A DNA stretch of 64,000 nucleotides from assembly GCF_030227115.1 (NCBI RefSeq), contig NZ_JASSUA010000002.1:1-64000 (forward strand). Reading direction: 5' to 3'. The notes under the pieces were generated by a model. The model had not been told where the DNA came from. It searched no databases and worked only from the letters and a program-made list of their open reading frames with translations. Positions 17,339-31,268 of the stretch are shown here, piece by piece. The position numbers and the translations under genes were made by a program. The DNA is from Marinobacter sp. SS13-12. GTDB lineage: Bacteria > Pseudomonadota > Gammaproteobacteria > Pseudomonadales > Oleiphilaceae. How positions within the stretch are numbered: position 1 is the stretch's first letter; each line of letters starts with the position of its first letter.

Positions 17339-19078
17339 TTGTCCGATCAGGGAAAGACAGCATCATGGGGCCAGCGACTGGCTGCCGGGCTTGGAGCCTG
17401 GCGGTATGGCACCGTGTTGGGTGTGTTTCTTTTGGTGGTGGGTGCCCTGGCGTGGCGGCTGGTTGACCTGCACGTAGTGGACAACGATTTCCTGAGAAAG
17501 CAGGGCGATGTAAGGACCATACGGGTAGAGAGTATCGATGCCCACCGGGGAGTTGTGACGGATCGCCATGGTGAATCGCTGGCGGTCAGCACACCGGTTG
17601 AGACTATCTGGGCAAACCCGTCAGAGATAGACGCGGACGAGCCCGCGTTAACGAATGTCGCACGATTGCTCGGCCTTAATGAGGCCAGGCTTCGGGAGCG
17701 CCTGCGCAAATATGCGGAACGGGAGTTTGTTTATCTTCGCCGTAAACTGCAGCCGGAGACGGCAAGGCAGGTACTTGCCATGGGTATTCCGGGGTTGTAC
17801 AGCCGTCAGGAATATCGTCGTTACTATCCGGCCGGAGAGGTCACCTCTCATGTTGTCGGCTTCACAAATATTGATGAAAGCGGTCAGGAAGGTATCGAGC
17901 TGGCCTACAACGAGTGGCTGAGTGGCGAAAGCGGCCGCAAGCGGGTCCTCAAGGACAATCGTGGTCGGGTTATCAAGGACCTGACGCTGATCCGTGATGC
18001 CAGGCCTGGGCGCAATCTTGAGCTCAGTATCGATTTGCGGTTGCAGTACCTCGCATACCGGGAGCTGAAGGCCGTCGTAGGTGCCCATAACGCCAGGGGC
18101 GGAACGCTGGTGATGCTGGATGTGGATACCGGTGAAGTTCTGGCCATGGTGAATCAGGGGTCTTATAACCCTAATGACCGCACCCAGCTCAGTCCGGACC
18201 GGTTGCGGAACAAGGCGATTACCGACCTGTTTGAGCCCGGGTCGACCATGAAGCCGGTTTCCATGGCAGCGGCGCTGGAGTCGGGAAAATTCAAGGCATC
18301 CAGCACCATTGACACAGCACCGGGATATCGGCGTTTTGGTCGTTTTACCATTCGCGATCACCGGAATTATGGCGTGATCAGCCTGACCGACGTGATTTCG
18401 AAATCGAGCAACGTCGGTATCAGCAAGATTGCTACCGAGTTGGGTGGCGACACCATAAGGGATTTGTATGCCCGTCTCGGGCTGGGGCAACCTACGGGAA
18501 TCGGGTTCCCGGGGGAAGCGGTTGGCGTGTTGCCGGCGCCACCGAAATGGCGGCCTGTTGAAGAAGCAACCCTGTCTTACGGCTACGGGATGAGCGTTAA
18601 TGCTCTGCAGTTGGCGCAGGCGTACATGGTGCTGGCCAACGGTGGGATTCGCTATCCGCTAAGCCTTCTGAAAGCTGACGAGCGGCCTGTCGGGGAACGA
18701 GTTCTTTCCGAGGAAGTCTCATTCCAGATCAGGGAAATGTTGCGGGAAGTCGTGGAAAACGGCACAGGGAAACGCGCGCAGCCGGGGTTTTATTCCGCCG
18801 GGGGCAAAACCGGAACTGTTCACCTGGTTGGCAAGGGCGGATATGAAGACAGCCAGTACAAGGCGATATTTGCCGGTATGGCTCCGATCGACAATCCGAG
18901 AATTGTCACGGTGGTGGCTGTTGATGCTCCCCAGTCCGGAGAATATTACGGTGGCGAAGTGGCTGCACCGGTATTCGCCCGGGTGATGGGTGATGCGTTA
19001 CGGCTGCTGAACGTAAAGCCGGAACTGGAGCTGGGCGAGGCGGAAGAGCCGCGTCGGGCTTCCGGGGAGCGGGGTTAG
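17339..19078 (+). CDS. ftsI: Peptidoglycan D,D-transpeptidase FtsI (PBP3)
   Basis: FtsI crosslinks septal peptidoglycan and is a target of beta-lactams. It has one N-terminal membrane helix, a dimerisation domain and a transpeptidase domain with the three active-site motifs: S302-T-M-K305, S356-S-N358 and K490-T-G492. No obvious C-terminal processing extension is seen. I chose the TTG at 17339, which has AAGGTGA 6 bases upstream and gives 579 residues; a GTG at 17330 adds three residues but lacks a ribosome site. It lies between ftsL and murE, 4 bases before the latter. Confidence 0.96.
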   Translation: MSDQGKTASWGQRLAAGLGAWRYGTVLGVFLLVVGALAWRLVDLHVVDNDFLRKQGDVRTIRVESIDAHRGVVTDRHGESLAVSTPVETIWANPSEIDADEPALTNVARLLGLNEARLRERLRKYAEREFVYLRRKLQPETARQVLAMGIPGLYSRQEYRRYYPAGEVTSHVVGFTNIDESGQEGIELAYNEWLSGESGRKRVLKDNRGRVIKDLTLIRDARPGRNLELSIDLRLQYLAYRELKAVVGAHNARGGTLVMLDVDTGEVLAMVNQGSYNPNDRTQLSPDRLRNKAITDLFEPGSTMKPVSMAAALESGKFKASSTIDTAPGYRRFGRFTIRDHRNYGVISLTDVISKSSNVGISKIATELGGDTIRDLYARLGLGQPTGIGFPGEAVGVLPAPPKWRPVEEATLSYGYGMSVNALQLAQAYMVLANGGIRYPLSLLKADERPVGERVLSEEVSFQIREMLREVVENGTGKRAQPGFYSAGGKTGTVHLVGKGGYEDSQYKAIFAGMAPIDNPRIVTVVAVDAPQSGEYYGGEVAAPVFARVMGDALRLLNVKPELELGEAEEPRRASGERG

Positions 19079-19082
19079 GGTT

Positions 19083-20567
19083 ATGTGTATTACATCACTC
19101 AGCACATTGTTGCAGGGAATCGCGCCGGTGCCATCGGTGTTTGATGTCACTATCCACGGCCTGAAGACCGACAGCCGGGAGGTCAGAGCCGGTGATGCGT
19201 TTATTGCCCTGGCTGGCGCCCGAACGCCCGCGGACCATTATATTGAACACGCAATCGGCGCCGGTGCCACCGTTGTCCTGCTCGAAGTGATGCAGGCAGA
19301 CGAATGCCACGAGCATGAAGGTGCGCTAATTGTGCCGGTAACGGATTTACGGGCCCGGCTCGGGAAGATCGCAGACCGGTTCTTTGAACACCCGTCCCAG
19401 CGGTTGCGTCTGATAGGTGTGACCGGCACGAATGGCAAAACTTCCGTGAGTCATTATATCGCGACGCTGCTGCAGGAAACCGGCACCCCTTGCGGTGTTA
19501 TAGGCACCGTTGGTTACGGCATGCCCGGTGCACTGCAGCAGGGCTCACACACGACTCCGGATGTTGTTCAGGTAAATCGCGTCCTGGCGAAGATTCTTGC
19601 ACAGGGTGGGCGCGCTGCGGCAATGGAAGTGTCTTCCCATGCTCTTGATCAGGGACGCATCGACAATCTGACCATGACCGGGGCGGTTTTTACCAATCTC
19701 ACCAGGGATCACCTCGACTATCACGGGTCAATGGAGGCCTATGGTGCTGCCAAGGCCCGTCTGTTTGAGCGTGAAGAACTCCACTTCGCGGTGGTGAATT
19801 TTGACGATCCGTTCGGAAGACAGCTTTATGAGCAGCTTGAGGGAAAATGCGATCGTGTCCGTTACAGCCTGCACGAATCCCAGACCGAACTCTGGTTGAC
19901 CGAGTTCTCGCCATCCATCGACGGATTCACGGCCAGTGTTGATGGGCTCTGGGGCCGGTTCGAGATTTCCGCCCCGGTGCTGGGTAGCTTTAACGTCAGT
20001 AATATCCTGGCGGCGATGGCGGCGGTTCTCAGCCTGGGTGTGCCCGTTGAGCGGGTTCAGCGCGCTGTTGAACGGTTATCGCCGCCACCCGGACGGCTGG
20101 AGCCATTTGCCGGCGGTAATGGTGTCCGTGTGGTTGTGGACTATGCGCATACGCCGGATGCCCTGAACAGCGCGCTTGCGGCGTTGCGTCCTCATGTCGG
20201 TGGCCGGTTGTTCTGCGTTTTCGGCTGCGGTGGTGATCGCGATACTGGCAAGCGTCCGGAGATGGCGAGGGAAGCGGAAAAGGCCGCGGACGTAGTGATC
20301 GTGACCGATGACAATCCCCGTAGCGAGGATCCGGAAACCATTACGTCCGACATCGTGGCCGGGTTCAGCCATCCGGAGCAGGTAACCGTTATTCATGACC
20401 GCGCTGAGGCCATCCGGCAGGCCGTTCACTCGGCCCTGCCCGGTGATATTGTGCTGATTGCCGGCAAGGGCCATGAAGCCTGGCAGGAATTGGCGGGCCA
20501 GCGTATTCCGTTCAGCGATGCCGAACAGGTGAGGCACGCACTGTCACTGAACGGAGGTGTCGCATGA
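19083..20567 (+). CDS. murE: UDP-MurNAc-L-Ala-D-Glu: meso-diaminopimelate ligase
   Basis: MurE adds the third residue of the peptidoglycan stem peptide in the cytoplasm, using ATP. The P-loop is TGTNGKTS. The DNPR motif (D410-N-P-R413) marks specificity for meso-diaminopimelate, the Gram-negative type. The protein has 494 residues, as in E. coli. The stop region overlaps the murF start by 4 bases. ATG start, 4 bases after ftsI. Confidence 0.97.
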   Translation: MCITSLSTLLQGIAPVPSVFDVTIHGLKTDSREVRAGDAFIALAGARTPADHYIEHAIGAGATVVLLEVMQADECHEHEGALIVPVTDLRARLGKIADRFFEHPSQRLRLIGVTGTNGKTSVSHYIATLLQETGTPCGVIGTVGYGMPGALQQGSHTTPDVVQVNRVLAKILAQGGRAAAMEVSSHALDQGRIDNLTMTGAVFTNLTRDHLDYHGSMEAYGAAKARLFEREELHFAVVNFDDPFGRQLYEQLEGKCDRVRYSLHESQTELWLTEFSPSIDGFTASVDGLWGRFEISAPVLGSFNVSNILAAMAAVLSLGVPVERVQRAVERLSPPPGRLEPFAGGNGVRVVVDYAHTPDALNSALAALRPHVGGRLFCVFGCGGDRDTGKRPEMAREAEKAADVVIVTDDNPRSEDPETITSDIVAGFSHPEQVTVIHDRAEAIRQAVHSALPGDIVLIAGKGHEAWQELAGQRIPFSDAEQVRHALSLNGGVA

Positions 20568-21955
20568 TGCAGGCGTTTGCTCTGACCGAAGCCCTGAGCT
20601 GGCTTGGCGCCACATCGGCAGGGGCGAGCCTGGAAGGGCTGGTGTTCCGTGGGGTCTCCACCGACACGCGCAACATTGGCGCGGGTGACCTGTTTGTGGC
20701 ATTGCGAGGCGAGAACTTTGACGGACATGACTATCTGGCGGCTGCCCAGAAGGCAGGTGCCGTGGCGGCGGTGGTGGACAAGGCCGATCCGGATCTGGCG
20801 CTTCCCCAGATACTGGTGCCAAACACTATAGACGCACTGGCACAACTGGCAGCGGGTAACCGTAACGTCAGCTCGGCACGGTTTGTGGCCATCACCGGTA
20901 GCAGTGGCAAAACCACGGTACGGGAAATGGTCGCTGCCATCCTCTCCCGTGTGGGCAACACCCTGGCAACCGAAGGCAATCTTAACAATCACATCGGTGT
21001 TCCCCTGACCTTGTTCCGGCTGGCTCCTGAACATGAGTACGGCGCAATCGAGCTGGGCGCCAGCGGTCTGAATGAAATTGCCCATACCGTGAACATTGTT
21101 CGTCCGGATGTATCGATCCTGACCAATGCCGGGCAGGCCCATCTTGAGGGTTTCGGTGGCTACGACAATATCGTGCTTGCCAAGGGTGAAATCATTGATG
21201 GTGTCGCACCCTCCGGCCTGGTCGTGCTCAACCGGGATGATCCGGCTTTTGAAAAATGGCAACGGCGAGCCGGCGAACGCCGGGTTGTTGCTGTCAGCAA
21301 GCAGGCCGGCGCCGGTGGAGACTACTTTTCCGACGGTGTCCGTGATGATGGAAGTTCGCTGGCTTTTCGGGCTTGTGGTCCCGGCGGCTGGGCCTGTGAT
21401 GTAAGCCTGTCGTTACACGGCGAGCACAACATTACCAATGCACTGCTGGCAATCGCGGCCGCACGTGAACTGGGTGCCAGTGATGACGCGGTGCAGCAGG
21501 GGCTGGCGTCAGTCCAGGCGGTAAAGGGGCGCCTGCAGATTCTTGAGCTGTCGTCAGGATTAACGGTCATTGATGACAGCTATAACGCCAACCCTGCGTC
21601 GATAAAAGCGGCGCTTGGCGTGTTGGCAGCGCGTCCTGCCAGCCGCGTTGCGGTTCTGGGCGCCATGGCGGAGCTGGGCCCCGACAGCCTCGCGCTGCAC
21701 CGGGAAGTCGGTGAGTTTGCCAGGACCATGGGCATCGAGCGCTTGCTGGTCGTGGGTGATGGCTGTGAAGGATACGTTGAAGGGTTCGGGGATGCCGCTG
21801 AGGTGTGTGCGACCCATGATGACGCTGTGCGTCGTCTGTTTGAGGGGCCTGCCGATTCACTGACGGTACTGGTCAAGGGTTCTCGCAGTTCTGCCATGGA
21901 TCGCGTGGTGGAGGGAATAAAAGAAAAGGTGGGTAACGCATGCTGCTCTGGCTGA
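20564..21955 (+). CDS. murF: UDP-MurNAc-tripeptide--D-alanyl-D-alanine ligase
   Basis: MurF joins D-Ala-D-Ala to the tripeptide, completing the cytoplasmic pentapeptide precursor. The Mur-ligase P-loop reads [12 protein letters not shown]. The central domain motif [11 protein letters not shown] and the C-terminal [15 protein letters not shown] motif are typical. The protein has 463 residues. It overlaps murE by 4 bases and mraY by 16 bases, so translation is probably coupled. The D-Ala-D-Ala substrate is made by Ddl, encoded later in the same cluster. Confidence 0.97.
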   Translation: MMQAFALTEALSWLGATSAGASLEGLVFRGVSTDTRNIGAGDLFVALRGENFDGHDYLAAAQKAGAVAAVVDKADPDLALPQILVPNTIDALAQLAAGNRNVSSARFVAITGSSGKTTVREMVAAILSRVGNTLATEGNLNNHIGVPLTLFRLAPEHEYGAIELGASGLNEIAHTVNIVRPDVSILTNAGQAHLEGFGGYDNIVLAKGEIIDGVAPSGLVVLNRDDPAFEKWQRRAGERRVVAVSKQAGAGGDYFSDGVRDDGSSLAFRACGPGGWACDVSLSLHGEHNITNALLAIAAARELGASDDAVQQGLASVQAVKGRLQILELSSGLTVIDDSYNANPASIKAALGVLAARPASRVAVLGAMAELGPDSLALHREVGEFARTMGIERLLVVGDGCEGYVEGFGDAAEVCATHDDAVRRLFEGPADSLTVLVKGSRSSAMDRVVEGIKEKVGNACCSG

Positions 21956-23025
21956 CAGAGGCTCTTTCACAATATTTTTCCGCGCTGACGGTTTTCCAGT
22001 ACCTCACGGTCCGGGGCATCTTCGGTGTGCTGACAGCGCTGCTGATTTCACTGCTGATCGGGCCGTTCATGATTCGCAAGCTGAGCCAGTACCAGATTGG
22101 CCAGGCCGTTCGTGACGATGGGCCGCAGACGCACCTGAGTAAAGCCGGTACCCCGACTATGGGGGGAGCGCTGATTCTGGTGGCTGTGGGTGTCAGTTCA
22201 CTGCTATGGGCCGACCTGAGTAATCGGTATGTCTGGGTCGCGATTCTGGTAACCCTGTTCTTCGGGGCCATTGGCTGGGTCGATGATTATCGCAAAGTGG
22301 TAGAGCGCAACCCTCGCGGCCTGCCGGCCCGCTGGAAGTATTTCTGGCAATCAGTGATTGGTGCCACGGCGGCGATAGCACTGTTTATGAGCTCGTCATT
22401 GCCTCAGGAAACGTCGCTCTATGTGCCGTTCCTCAAAAACGTGTCGCTGACCCTGGGGCCGGTGCTGTTCATCCTGTTGAGTTATTTCGTGATTGTTGGC
22501 AGCAGTAACGCGGTGAACCTCACCGACGGCCTCGACGGTCTGGCCATTATGCCAACGGTTATGGTTGCAGCGGCCCTGGGCATCTTCGCTTATGTTTCTG
22601 GCCATGCGCAGTTCGCCGACTACCTGCTGATTCCGCACTTGCCGGGCACCGGCGAACTGATTGTTTTCTGTGGTGCATTGGTGGGCGCGGGGCTGGGTTT
22701 CCTGTGGTTCAACACCTATCCGGCGCAGGTATTCATGGGCGACGTGGGTGCCCTGGCTCTGGGCGCGGCCCTGGGTGTTGTGGCGGTCATTGTCAGGCAG
22801 GAGATTGTGCTTTTCATCATGGGCGGTGTGTTCGTGATGGAAACTGTCTCCGTGATTCTGCAGGTGGCGTCTTTCCGGCTGACCGGCCGGCGGATATTCC
22901 GCATGGCGCCATTGCACCACCACTTTGAACTGAAAGGCTGGCCCGAGCCACGCGTTATCGTGCGCTTCTGGGTCGTTACCGTTGTTCTTGTACTGGTTGG
23001 CCTCGCCAGCCTGAAACTGAGATAG
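21940..23025 (+). CDS. mraY: Phospho-N-acetylmuramoyl-pentapeptide-transferase
   Basis: MraY transfers phospho-MurNAc-pentapeptide to undecaprenyl phosphate, making lipid I at the inner membrane. About ten membrane helices are apparent. The catalytic signatures are present: [12 protein letters not shown] (aspartate pair), [13 protein letters not shown], and [12 protein letters not shown]. The protein has 361 residues, close to E. coli (360). It starts inside the end of murF and is followed 14 bases later by murD. Confidence 0.97.
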   Translation: MLLWLTEALSQYFSALTVFQYLTVRGIFGVLTALLISLLIGPFMIRKLSQYQIGQAVRDDGPQTHLSKAGTPTMGGALILVAVGVSSLLWADLSNRYVWVAILVTLFFGAIGWVDDYRKVVERNPRGLPARWKYFWQSVIGATAAIALFMSSSLPQETSLYVPFLKNVSLTLGPVLFILLSYFVIVGSSNAVNLTDGLDGLAIMPTVMVAAALGIFAYVSGHAQFADYLLIPHLPGTGELIVFCGALVGAGLGFLWFNTYPAQVFMGDVGALALGAALGVVAVIVRQEIVLFIMGGVFVMETVSVILQVASFRLTGRRIFRMAPLHHHFELKGWPEPRVIVRFWVVTVVLVLVGLASLKLR

Positions 23026-23039
23026 GGAAGCAAAGCACC

Positions 23040-24380
23040 ATGGGTGTCATCGTTTCAGATCGTCGTACGCTGGTCGTAGGGCTCGGTAAAACCGGGCTCT
23101 CCTGCGTACGCTATCTGATCGAAAAAGGCCGCGACGTTGCCGTGGCCGACAGCCGTGTGGCGCCTCCCGGTCTGGACGAACTGACAGCCGGTTGGCCAGA
23201 GCTGCCCGTGTACCTGGGTGATTTTGATCCGGAGGTTTTCGCCGGTTTCAACGAGCTGGTGGTGAGCCCGGGTATCAGCATCGCAGAACCTGCTATCCGC
23301 CATGCCGCGGAACAGGGTGCGACCATCCGTGGTGATATTGACCTGTTCGCAGAAGCAGCAGACGCACCGATTGTTGCCATTACCGGCTCCAATGGCAAAA
23401 CCACGGTGACCACCCTGGTGGGAGAAATGGCCAGAGCAGCCGGTCGCCATGTGGAAGTAGGGGGTAACATTGGCACCCCGGCGCTGGACCTGCTTGGTCG
23501 CGGCGCGGATCTGTATGTACTGGAGCTATCAAGTTTTCAGCTTGAAACCACACGTGAGCTCAATGCTCTGGCCGCGACCGTGTTGAATGTCAGCGATGAC
23601 CATATGGACCGCTATGCCACCAAAATGGAGTATTTCCAGGCCAAGCAGCGGATTTTTAATGGCTGCAAGAATGCGGTGGTAAATCTCGATGATGCCCTGA
23701 GCACGCCGATGGCGAGAGACAGTCTCCGGTTCCTGTGCTTCGGGTTTCACCGGGTCAATCCGGATACCTTCAGTACCCGGGATGACGATGAGGGAACCTG
23801 GATTACCTTCGGCTTCGAGAATCTGTTGTTGGCCGATGAGCTGGGCCTGATGGGCCGTCACAACATGAGTAACGTGATGGCTGCGCTGGCGCTGGGACAT
23901 GCTGCCGGTCTGCCGATGGATGTGATGCTGGAGACTGCGCGGAATTTCAGAGGGCTGCCGCACCGCTGTGAGTTCGTCCGGCGGGTTACTGATGTGGATT
24001 ACATCAATGACTCCAAGGGCACCAATGTGGGTGCCACCGTGGCTGCCATTGAAAGCCTGGCGCCGGCAGACGGGAAAGTCGTTCTTATCGCCGGTGGCGA
24101 AGGCAAGGGTGCCGATTTCTCGCCGCTGGCGGAACCGGTCGCGGCCCATTGCAGAGCTGTGGTTCTGATTGGCACGGACGCCGGGCTTATTGCGGCTGTC
24201 CTTGGTAGTCAGATCGGGATTGTTCATGCCGCCACTATGGAGGATGCAGTCCATAAGGCAGCAGATCTGGCAGAGCCGGGGGACAGGGTGCTGTTGTCAC
24301 CGGCCTGTGCCAGTTTCGATATGTTCCGCGACTACAACGATCGTGGAGACAGTTTTCGTAACCAGGTGGAGGGGCTGTGA
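23040..24380 (+). CDS. murD: UDP-MurNAc-L-alanine--D-glutamate ligase
   Basis: MurD adds D-glutamate to UDP-MurNAc-L-Ala. The N-terminal Rossmann part reads LVVGLGKTGLSCVRYL, the P-loop is TGSNGKTTVTTL, and YINDSKGTNVGAT in the C-terminal third is a MurD signature. The protein has 446 residues. Its TGA stop overlaps the ftsW ATG in the sequence TGATG. Confidence 0.96.
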   Translation: MGVIVSDRRTLVVGLGKTGLSCVRYLIEKGRDVAVADSRVAPPGLDELTAGWPELPVYLGDFDPEVFAGFNELVVSPGISIAEPAIRHAAEQGATIRGDIDLFAEAADAPIVAITGSNGKTTVTTLVGEMARAAGRHVEVGGNIGTPALDLLGRGADLYVLELSSFQLETTRELNALAATVLNVSDDHMDRYATKMEYFQAKQRIFNGCKNAVVNLDDALSTPMARDSLRFLCFGFHRVNPDTFSTRDDDEGTWITFGFENLLLADELGLMGRHNMSNVMAALALGHAAGLPMDVMLETARNFRGLPHRCEFVRRVTDVDYINDSKGTNVGATVAAIESLAPADGKVVLIAGGEGKGADFSPLAEPVAAHCRAVVLIGTDAGLIAAVLGSQIGIVHAATMEDAVHKAADLAEPGDRVLLSPACASFDMFRDYNDRGDSFRNQVEGL

Positions 24381-25582
24381 TGCACGCAAATCTGTCTCTC
24401 CCCGGTCATCAAGGCCTGTTCCGTGACCTGCGCCCGTTGCCGTTGCTGATTATCAGTTCCGCGGCATTGCTGGTGATGGGCATTGTGATGATTTCATCCG
24501 CCTCCATGGATATGGCGGCGGAAACCATGGGTAACAGTTATCACTACGTGATCCGGCAGCTGATCTTTGCCGGCATCGGCTGTGTGTTCGCCCTGGTTGC
24601 GGTGAATGTACCGATCTCCTGGTGGGAGCGCAGTGGCTGGCTTTTGCTGGGTATCGGGCTGTTGTCACTGTTGTTGGTGTTGACGCCACTGGGCCGCACG
24701 GTAAACGGTTCCACCCGCTGGATTTCTTTCGGTCTCTTTAACGTGCAGGTGTCGGAGATCGCAAAGCTGTGTCTGATCGCCTACCTGGCGGGCTACGTGG
24801 TGCGCCGGCGGGAAGAGCTTCTGAATACCTGGGCAGGCTTTCTGAAGCCACTTGGTGTGCTTGGTATTGCCTCAGTGCTGCTGGTTATCGAGCCTGATTT
24901 CGGGGCCACGGTGGTACTTGTGGCGGCGGCTGCCGGCATGATTTTCCTGAGCGGGGTTCGCCTGAGCCGATTTATGCCATTGATTGGCGTGCTGGTGGTC
25001 ATGGGGGCGGCACTGGTGTTTACCCAGCCCTACCGTTTGAAGCGGGTTGTCAGCTATCTCGATCCCTGGAAGGACCAGTTCGATACCGGCTACCAGCTTA
25101 CCCAGTCGTTGATTGCTTTTGGTCGCGGCGAATGGGCCGGCACGGGGCTTGGCAATTCGGTGCAGAAGCTGTTTTACCTGCCCGAAGCCCATACCGACTT
25201 TATCTTCGCCATCATCGCCGAAGAGTTCGGATTGCTGGGGTCGCTCATTGTGCTTGGGCTTTTCACCGTTCTGGTGGTCACAGGATTCGTGATTGCCAGA
25301 AAGGCAGAGAAGGCCGGGATGCCGTTCGCCGCGTGTTTCTCCTACGGAATCACCCTGCTGATCGGTTTGCAGGCCAGCATCAATATGTCCGTCAGCACCG
25401 GACTGCTGCCCACCAAGGGGCTGACACTGCCTCTGGTGAGTTATGGCGGATCAAGCCTGATGATTACCGCCGTCTGTATTGGTGTGTTGGCACGGGTGGA
25501 AATGGAGCGGCTTGATCGTGAAAGAGTCGCCAGCGAGAAGTCCCGTAAACCGGCAGCCAGGGGAGGTGCGGTTTATGACTGA
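24380..25582 (+). CDS. ftsW: Septal peptidoglycan glycosyltransferase FtsW
   Basis: FtsW is the SEDS-family glycosyltransferase that polymerises septal glycan strands together with FtsI. About ten hydrophobic helices are visible. Family motifs include GSTRWISFG, EPDFGATVVL, and the near C-terminal GLTLPLVSYGGSSL. The protein has 400 residues from the ATG at 24380; a GTG one codon earlier is in frame. A GGTGGAGGGG ribosome site lies inside murD. murG starts inside the last codons of ftsW. Confidence 0.96.
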   Translation: MHANLSLPGHQGLFRDLRPLPLLIISSAALLVMGIVMISSASMDMAAETMGNSYHYVIRQLIFAGIGCVFALVAVNVPISWWERSGWLLLGIGLLSLLLVLTPLGRTVNGSTRWISFGLFNVQVSEIAKLCLIAYLAGYVVRRREELLNTWAGFLKPLGVLGIASVLLVIEPDFGATVVLVAAAAGMIFLSGVRLSRFMPLIGVLVVMGAALVFTQPYRLKRVVSYLDPWKDQFDTGYQLTQSLIAFGRGEWAGTGLGNSVQKLFYLPEAHTDFIFAIIAEEFGLLGSLIVLGLFTVLVVTGFVIARKAEKAGMPFAACFSYGITLLIGLQASINMSVSTGLLPTKGLTLPLVSYGGSSLMITAVCIGVLARVEMERLDRERVASEKSRKPAARGGAVYD

Positions 25583-26652
25583 CAAACGGCGCTTTCTGAT
25601 GATGGCCGGGGGCACTGGCGGACATGTGTTTCCGGCCCTGGCAACAGCCAGGAACCTCCAGGAGAAGGGCCATGAGGTGTTCTGGCTCGGTTCCAGGGGC
25701 GGCATGGAAGAGCGATTGATTGGCGACACCGACATACCACTGTCGCTGATCCAGGTTTCAGGATTGCGGGGCAAGGGCCGGCTGGCGTTGTTGATGGCGC
25801 CATTCCGATTGATGCGGGCACTGGGGCAGGCTTTTACGGTTGTCCGTGGCATTCGCCCCCACTGTGTGATCGGGATGGGTGGATTCGTGACCGGCCCGGG
25901 TGGTGTTGCGGCCTGGCTGACCAAGGCGCCACTGGTGATCCACGAACAGAATGCCATTGCCGGCATGACTAACCGGATTCTGGTGCGCTTTGCCACCACG
26001 GTGCTGGAGGCCTTTCCCGGTAGTTTCGGCGCAGATGTGGTAACCCGGTGCACCGGCAATCCGGTGAGGCAGGATCTGGCTGCACTCCCGGAACCGGAAC
26101 AGCGGATGTCGGGCCGCGCCGGTGCGCTCAGATTGCTGGTGGTGGGAGGCAGCCTGGGTGCCCAGGTCTTTAACCGCACGTTGCCCGCTGCGCTGGCGAA
26201 GATGCCTGAAGCTGAGCGCCCGACGGTGCGCCACCAGTGTGGTGAAAAGAATGTAGAGGAAGCCCGGGAAGCGTACAGCGAAAACGGTGTGGAAGCCTCT
26301 GTAGAGCCCTTTATCAAGGACATGGCCGAGGCCTATGGCTGGGCGGATATTGTGCTGTGCAGGGCCGGGGCGCTGACCGTTTCCGAGCTGTGCGTCGCAG
26401 GTATTGGAGCGGTTCTGGTGCCGTTTCCCCACGCCGTGGACGATCACCAGACAAAAAACGCGCAGCAAATGGTCAACGCCAAAGGTGCGATCCTGGTGCC
26501 ACAGCCAAAGCTGTCGGCGGATCTGTTGGCGGAAACCCTGGCGGATCTCGGAAAGGATCGCAGCCGGATTATCGATATGGCGAAGGCGGCAAAGACGCTG
26601 GCCCGCCCTGATGCAACGGAGAGAGTCGTGAATTACTGTCTGGAGGCTGCCA

Positions 26653-26660
<8 letters not shown>
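25575..26660 (+). CDS. murG: UDP-GlcNAc--lipid I N-acetylglucosaminyltransferase
   Basis: MurG adds GlcNAc to lipid I, forming lipid II on the inner face of the membrane. The G-loop [10 protein letters not shown] is at residues 12-21, [11 protein letters not shown] and [12 protein letters not shown] follow, and the donor-site [10 protein letters not shown] is near residue 262. The protein has 361 residues. I chose the ATG at 25575, which has a strong GGGAGGTG site and overlaps ftsW by 8 bases; the longer open frame inside ftsW is not supported. It overlaps murC by 8 bases. Confidence 0.97.
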
Positions 26661-29897
<3,237 letters not shown>

Positions 29898-29933
29898 CAA
29901 CGCTAAATTCAGACCTACGGTTTGGTGGAATAC

Positions 29934-31169
29934 ATGTCATCGGTTGAAACGGAAAACATGATTGTCGGCCTCGATATCGGAACCTCGAAAGTGGTTGCGA
30001 TTGTCGGCAAGCGCAAAATGGACGGGACCATTGAGGTCGTGGGTATCGGGTCCAACCCGTCCCGCGGGCTCAAGCGTGGGGTGGTGGTCAATATCGAAAC
30101 CACAGTCCAGGCGATACAGCGAGCAGTGGAAGAAGCGGAGCTGATGGCGGGATGCCGGATTCATTCGGTGTATGCAGGTATTGCAGGCAGCCACATCAAG
30201 AGCCTGAATTCCCATGGCATTGTCGCCATCCGCGACCGGGAGGTAACCCAGGCAGATATTGACCGGGTGATCGACGCAGCGCAGGCGGTGGCCATTCCGG
30301 CAGACCAGAAAATTCTCCACATCCTGCCCCAGGAGTTCGTGATTGACAGCCAGGAAGGCATCAAGGAACCCATGGGCATGTCCGGTGTGCGCCTGGAAGC
30401 CAAAGTGCATCTGGTGACCTGTGCGGTAAACGCCGCCCAGAACATCGAAAAGTGCGTGAAGCGCTGCGGTCTGGAAGTGGATGACATCATCCTCGAGCAG
30501 TTGGCCTCCAGTCACGCCATCCTCACCGAGGATGAGAAAGAACTGGGTGTCTGCGTTGTGGATATCGGCGGGGGAACAACGGACATTGCGGTGTTTACCG
30601 GTGGTGCCATTCGCCATACGGCGGTGATCCCCATTGCCGGTGATCAGGTGACCAATGACATTGCCATGGCACTGCGCACACCCACGCAGAATGCCGAAGA
30701 AATCAAGATCAAATATGCCTGCGCCCTGACACAGCTGGCCGGTGCGGACGAAACCATCAAGGTGCCCAGTGTGGGCGACCGGGCGCCGCGGGATCTCTCC
30801 CGCCAGGCCCTGGCTGAGGTGGTGGAACCCCGCTATGAGGAGCTGTTCACCCTGGTGCAGTCAGAACTTCGCCGTTCGGGATTTGAAGACCTGATCCCGG
30901 CCGGCATCGTGATTACCGGCGGTTCCTCCACCATGGAAGGCGTGGTGGAACTGGCCGAGGAGATCTTCCACATGCCGGTAAGACTCGCCTGTCCGCAGAG
31001 GGTCTCCGGCATGACGGAGGTGGTCAACAACCCGATCTACGCCACTGGCGTGGGGTTGCTGATCCATGGCTTCCGCCAGATGGATCTGGGGCGGGCGCCG
31101 GCGCTTAAGGGTGAAGAAGCACCCACGCTGTTTGAGCGCATGAAAGCCTGGTTTACCGGTCATTTCTGA
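29934..31169 (+). CDS. ftsA: Cell division protein FtsA
   Basis: FtsA is an actin-like ATPase that ties FtsZ filaments to the membrane. The phosphate loops VGLDIGTSKVVAIVG and VVDIGGGTTDIAVF and the adenosine motif VITGGSSTMEGV are visible. The C-terminus ends in an amphipathic helix (FERMKAWFTGHF), the usual membrane-targeting segment. I chose the ATG at 29934 with GGTGGA just upstream, giving 411 residues; TTG and GTG codons 12 and 9 bases earlier are in frame. Confidence 0.96.
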   Translation: MSSVETENMIVGLDIGTSKVVAIVGKRKMDGTIEVVGIGSNPSRGLKRGVVVNIETTVQAIQRAVEEAELMAGCRIHSVYAGIAGSHIKSLNSHGIVAIRDREVTQADIDRVIDAAQAVAIPADQKILHILPQEFVIDSQEGIKEPMGMSGVRLEAKVHLVTCAVNAAQNIEKCVKRCGLEVDDIILEQLASSHAILTEDEKELGVCVVDIGGGTTDIAVFTGGAIRHTAVIPIAGDQVTNDIAMALRTPTQNAEEIKIKYACALTQLAGADETIKVPSVGDRAPRDLSRQALAEVVEPRYEELFTLVQSELRRSGFEDLIPAGIVITGGSSTMEGVVELAEEIFHMPVRLACPQRVSGMTEVVNNPIYATGVGLLIHGFRQMDLGRAPALKGEEAPTLFERMKAWFTGHF

Positions 31170-31268
31170 CGGTCGCCAGTAGAAGACGTACACGAAGGTA
31201 TCTCGAAAATCATAATCTCGAATAATCAGTCTGGAAAAGGCTGATAAACAGCACGAAGGAGTAGGGGA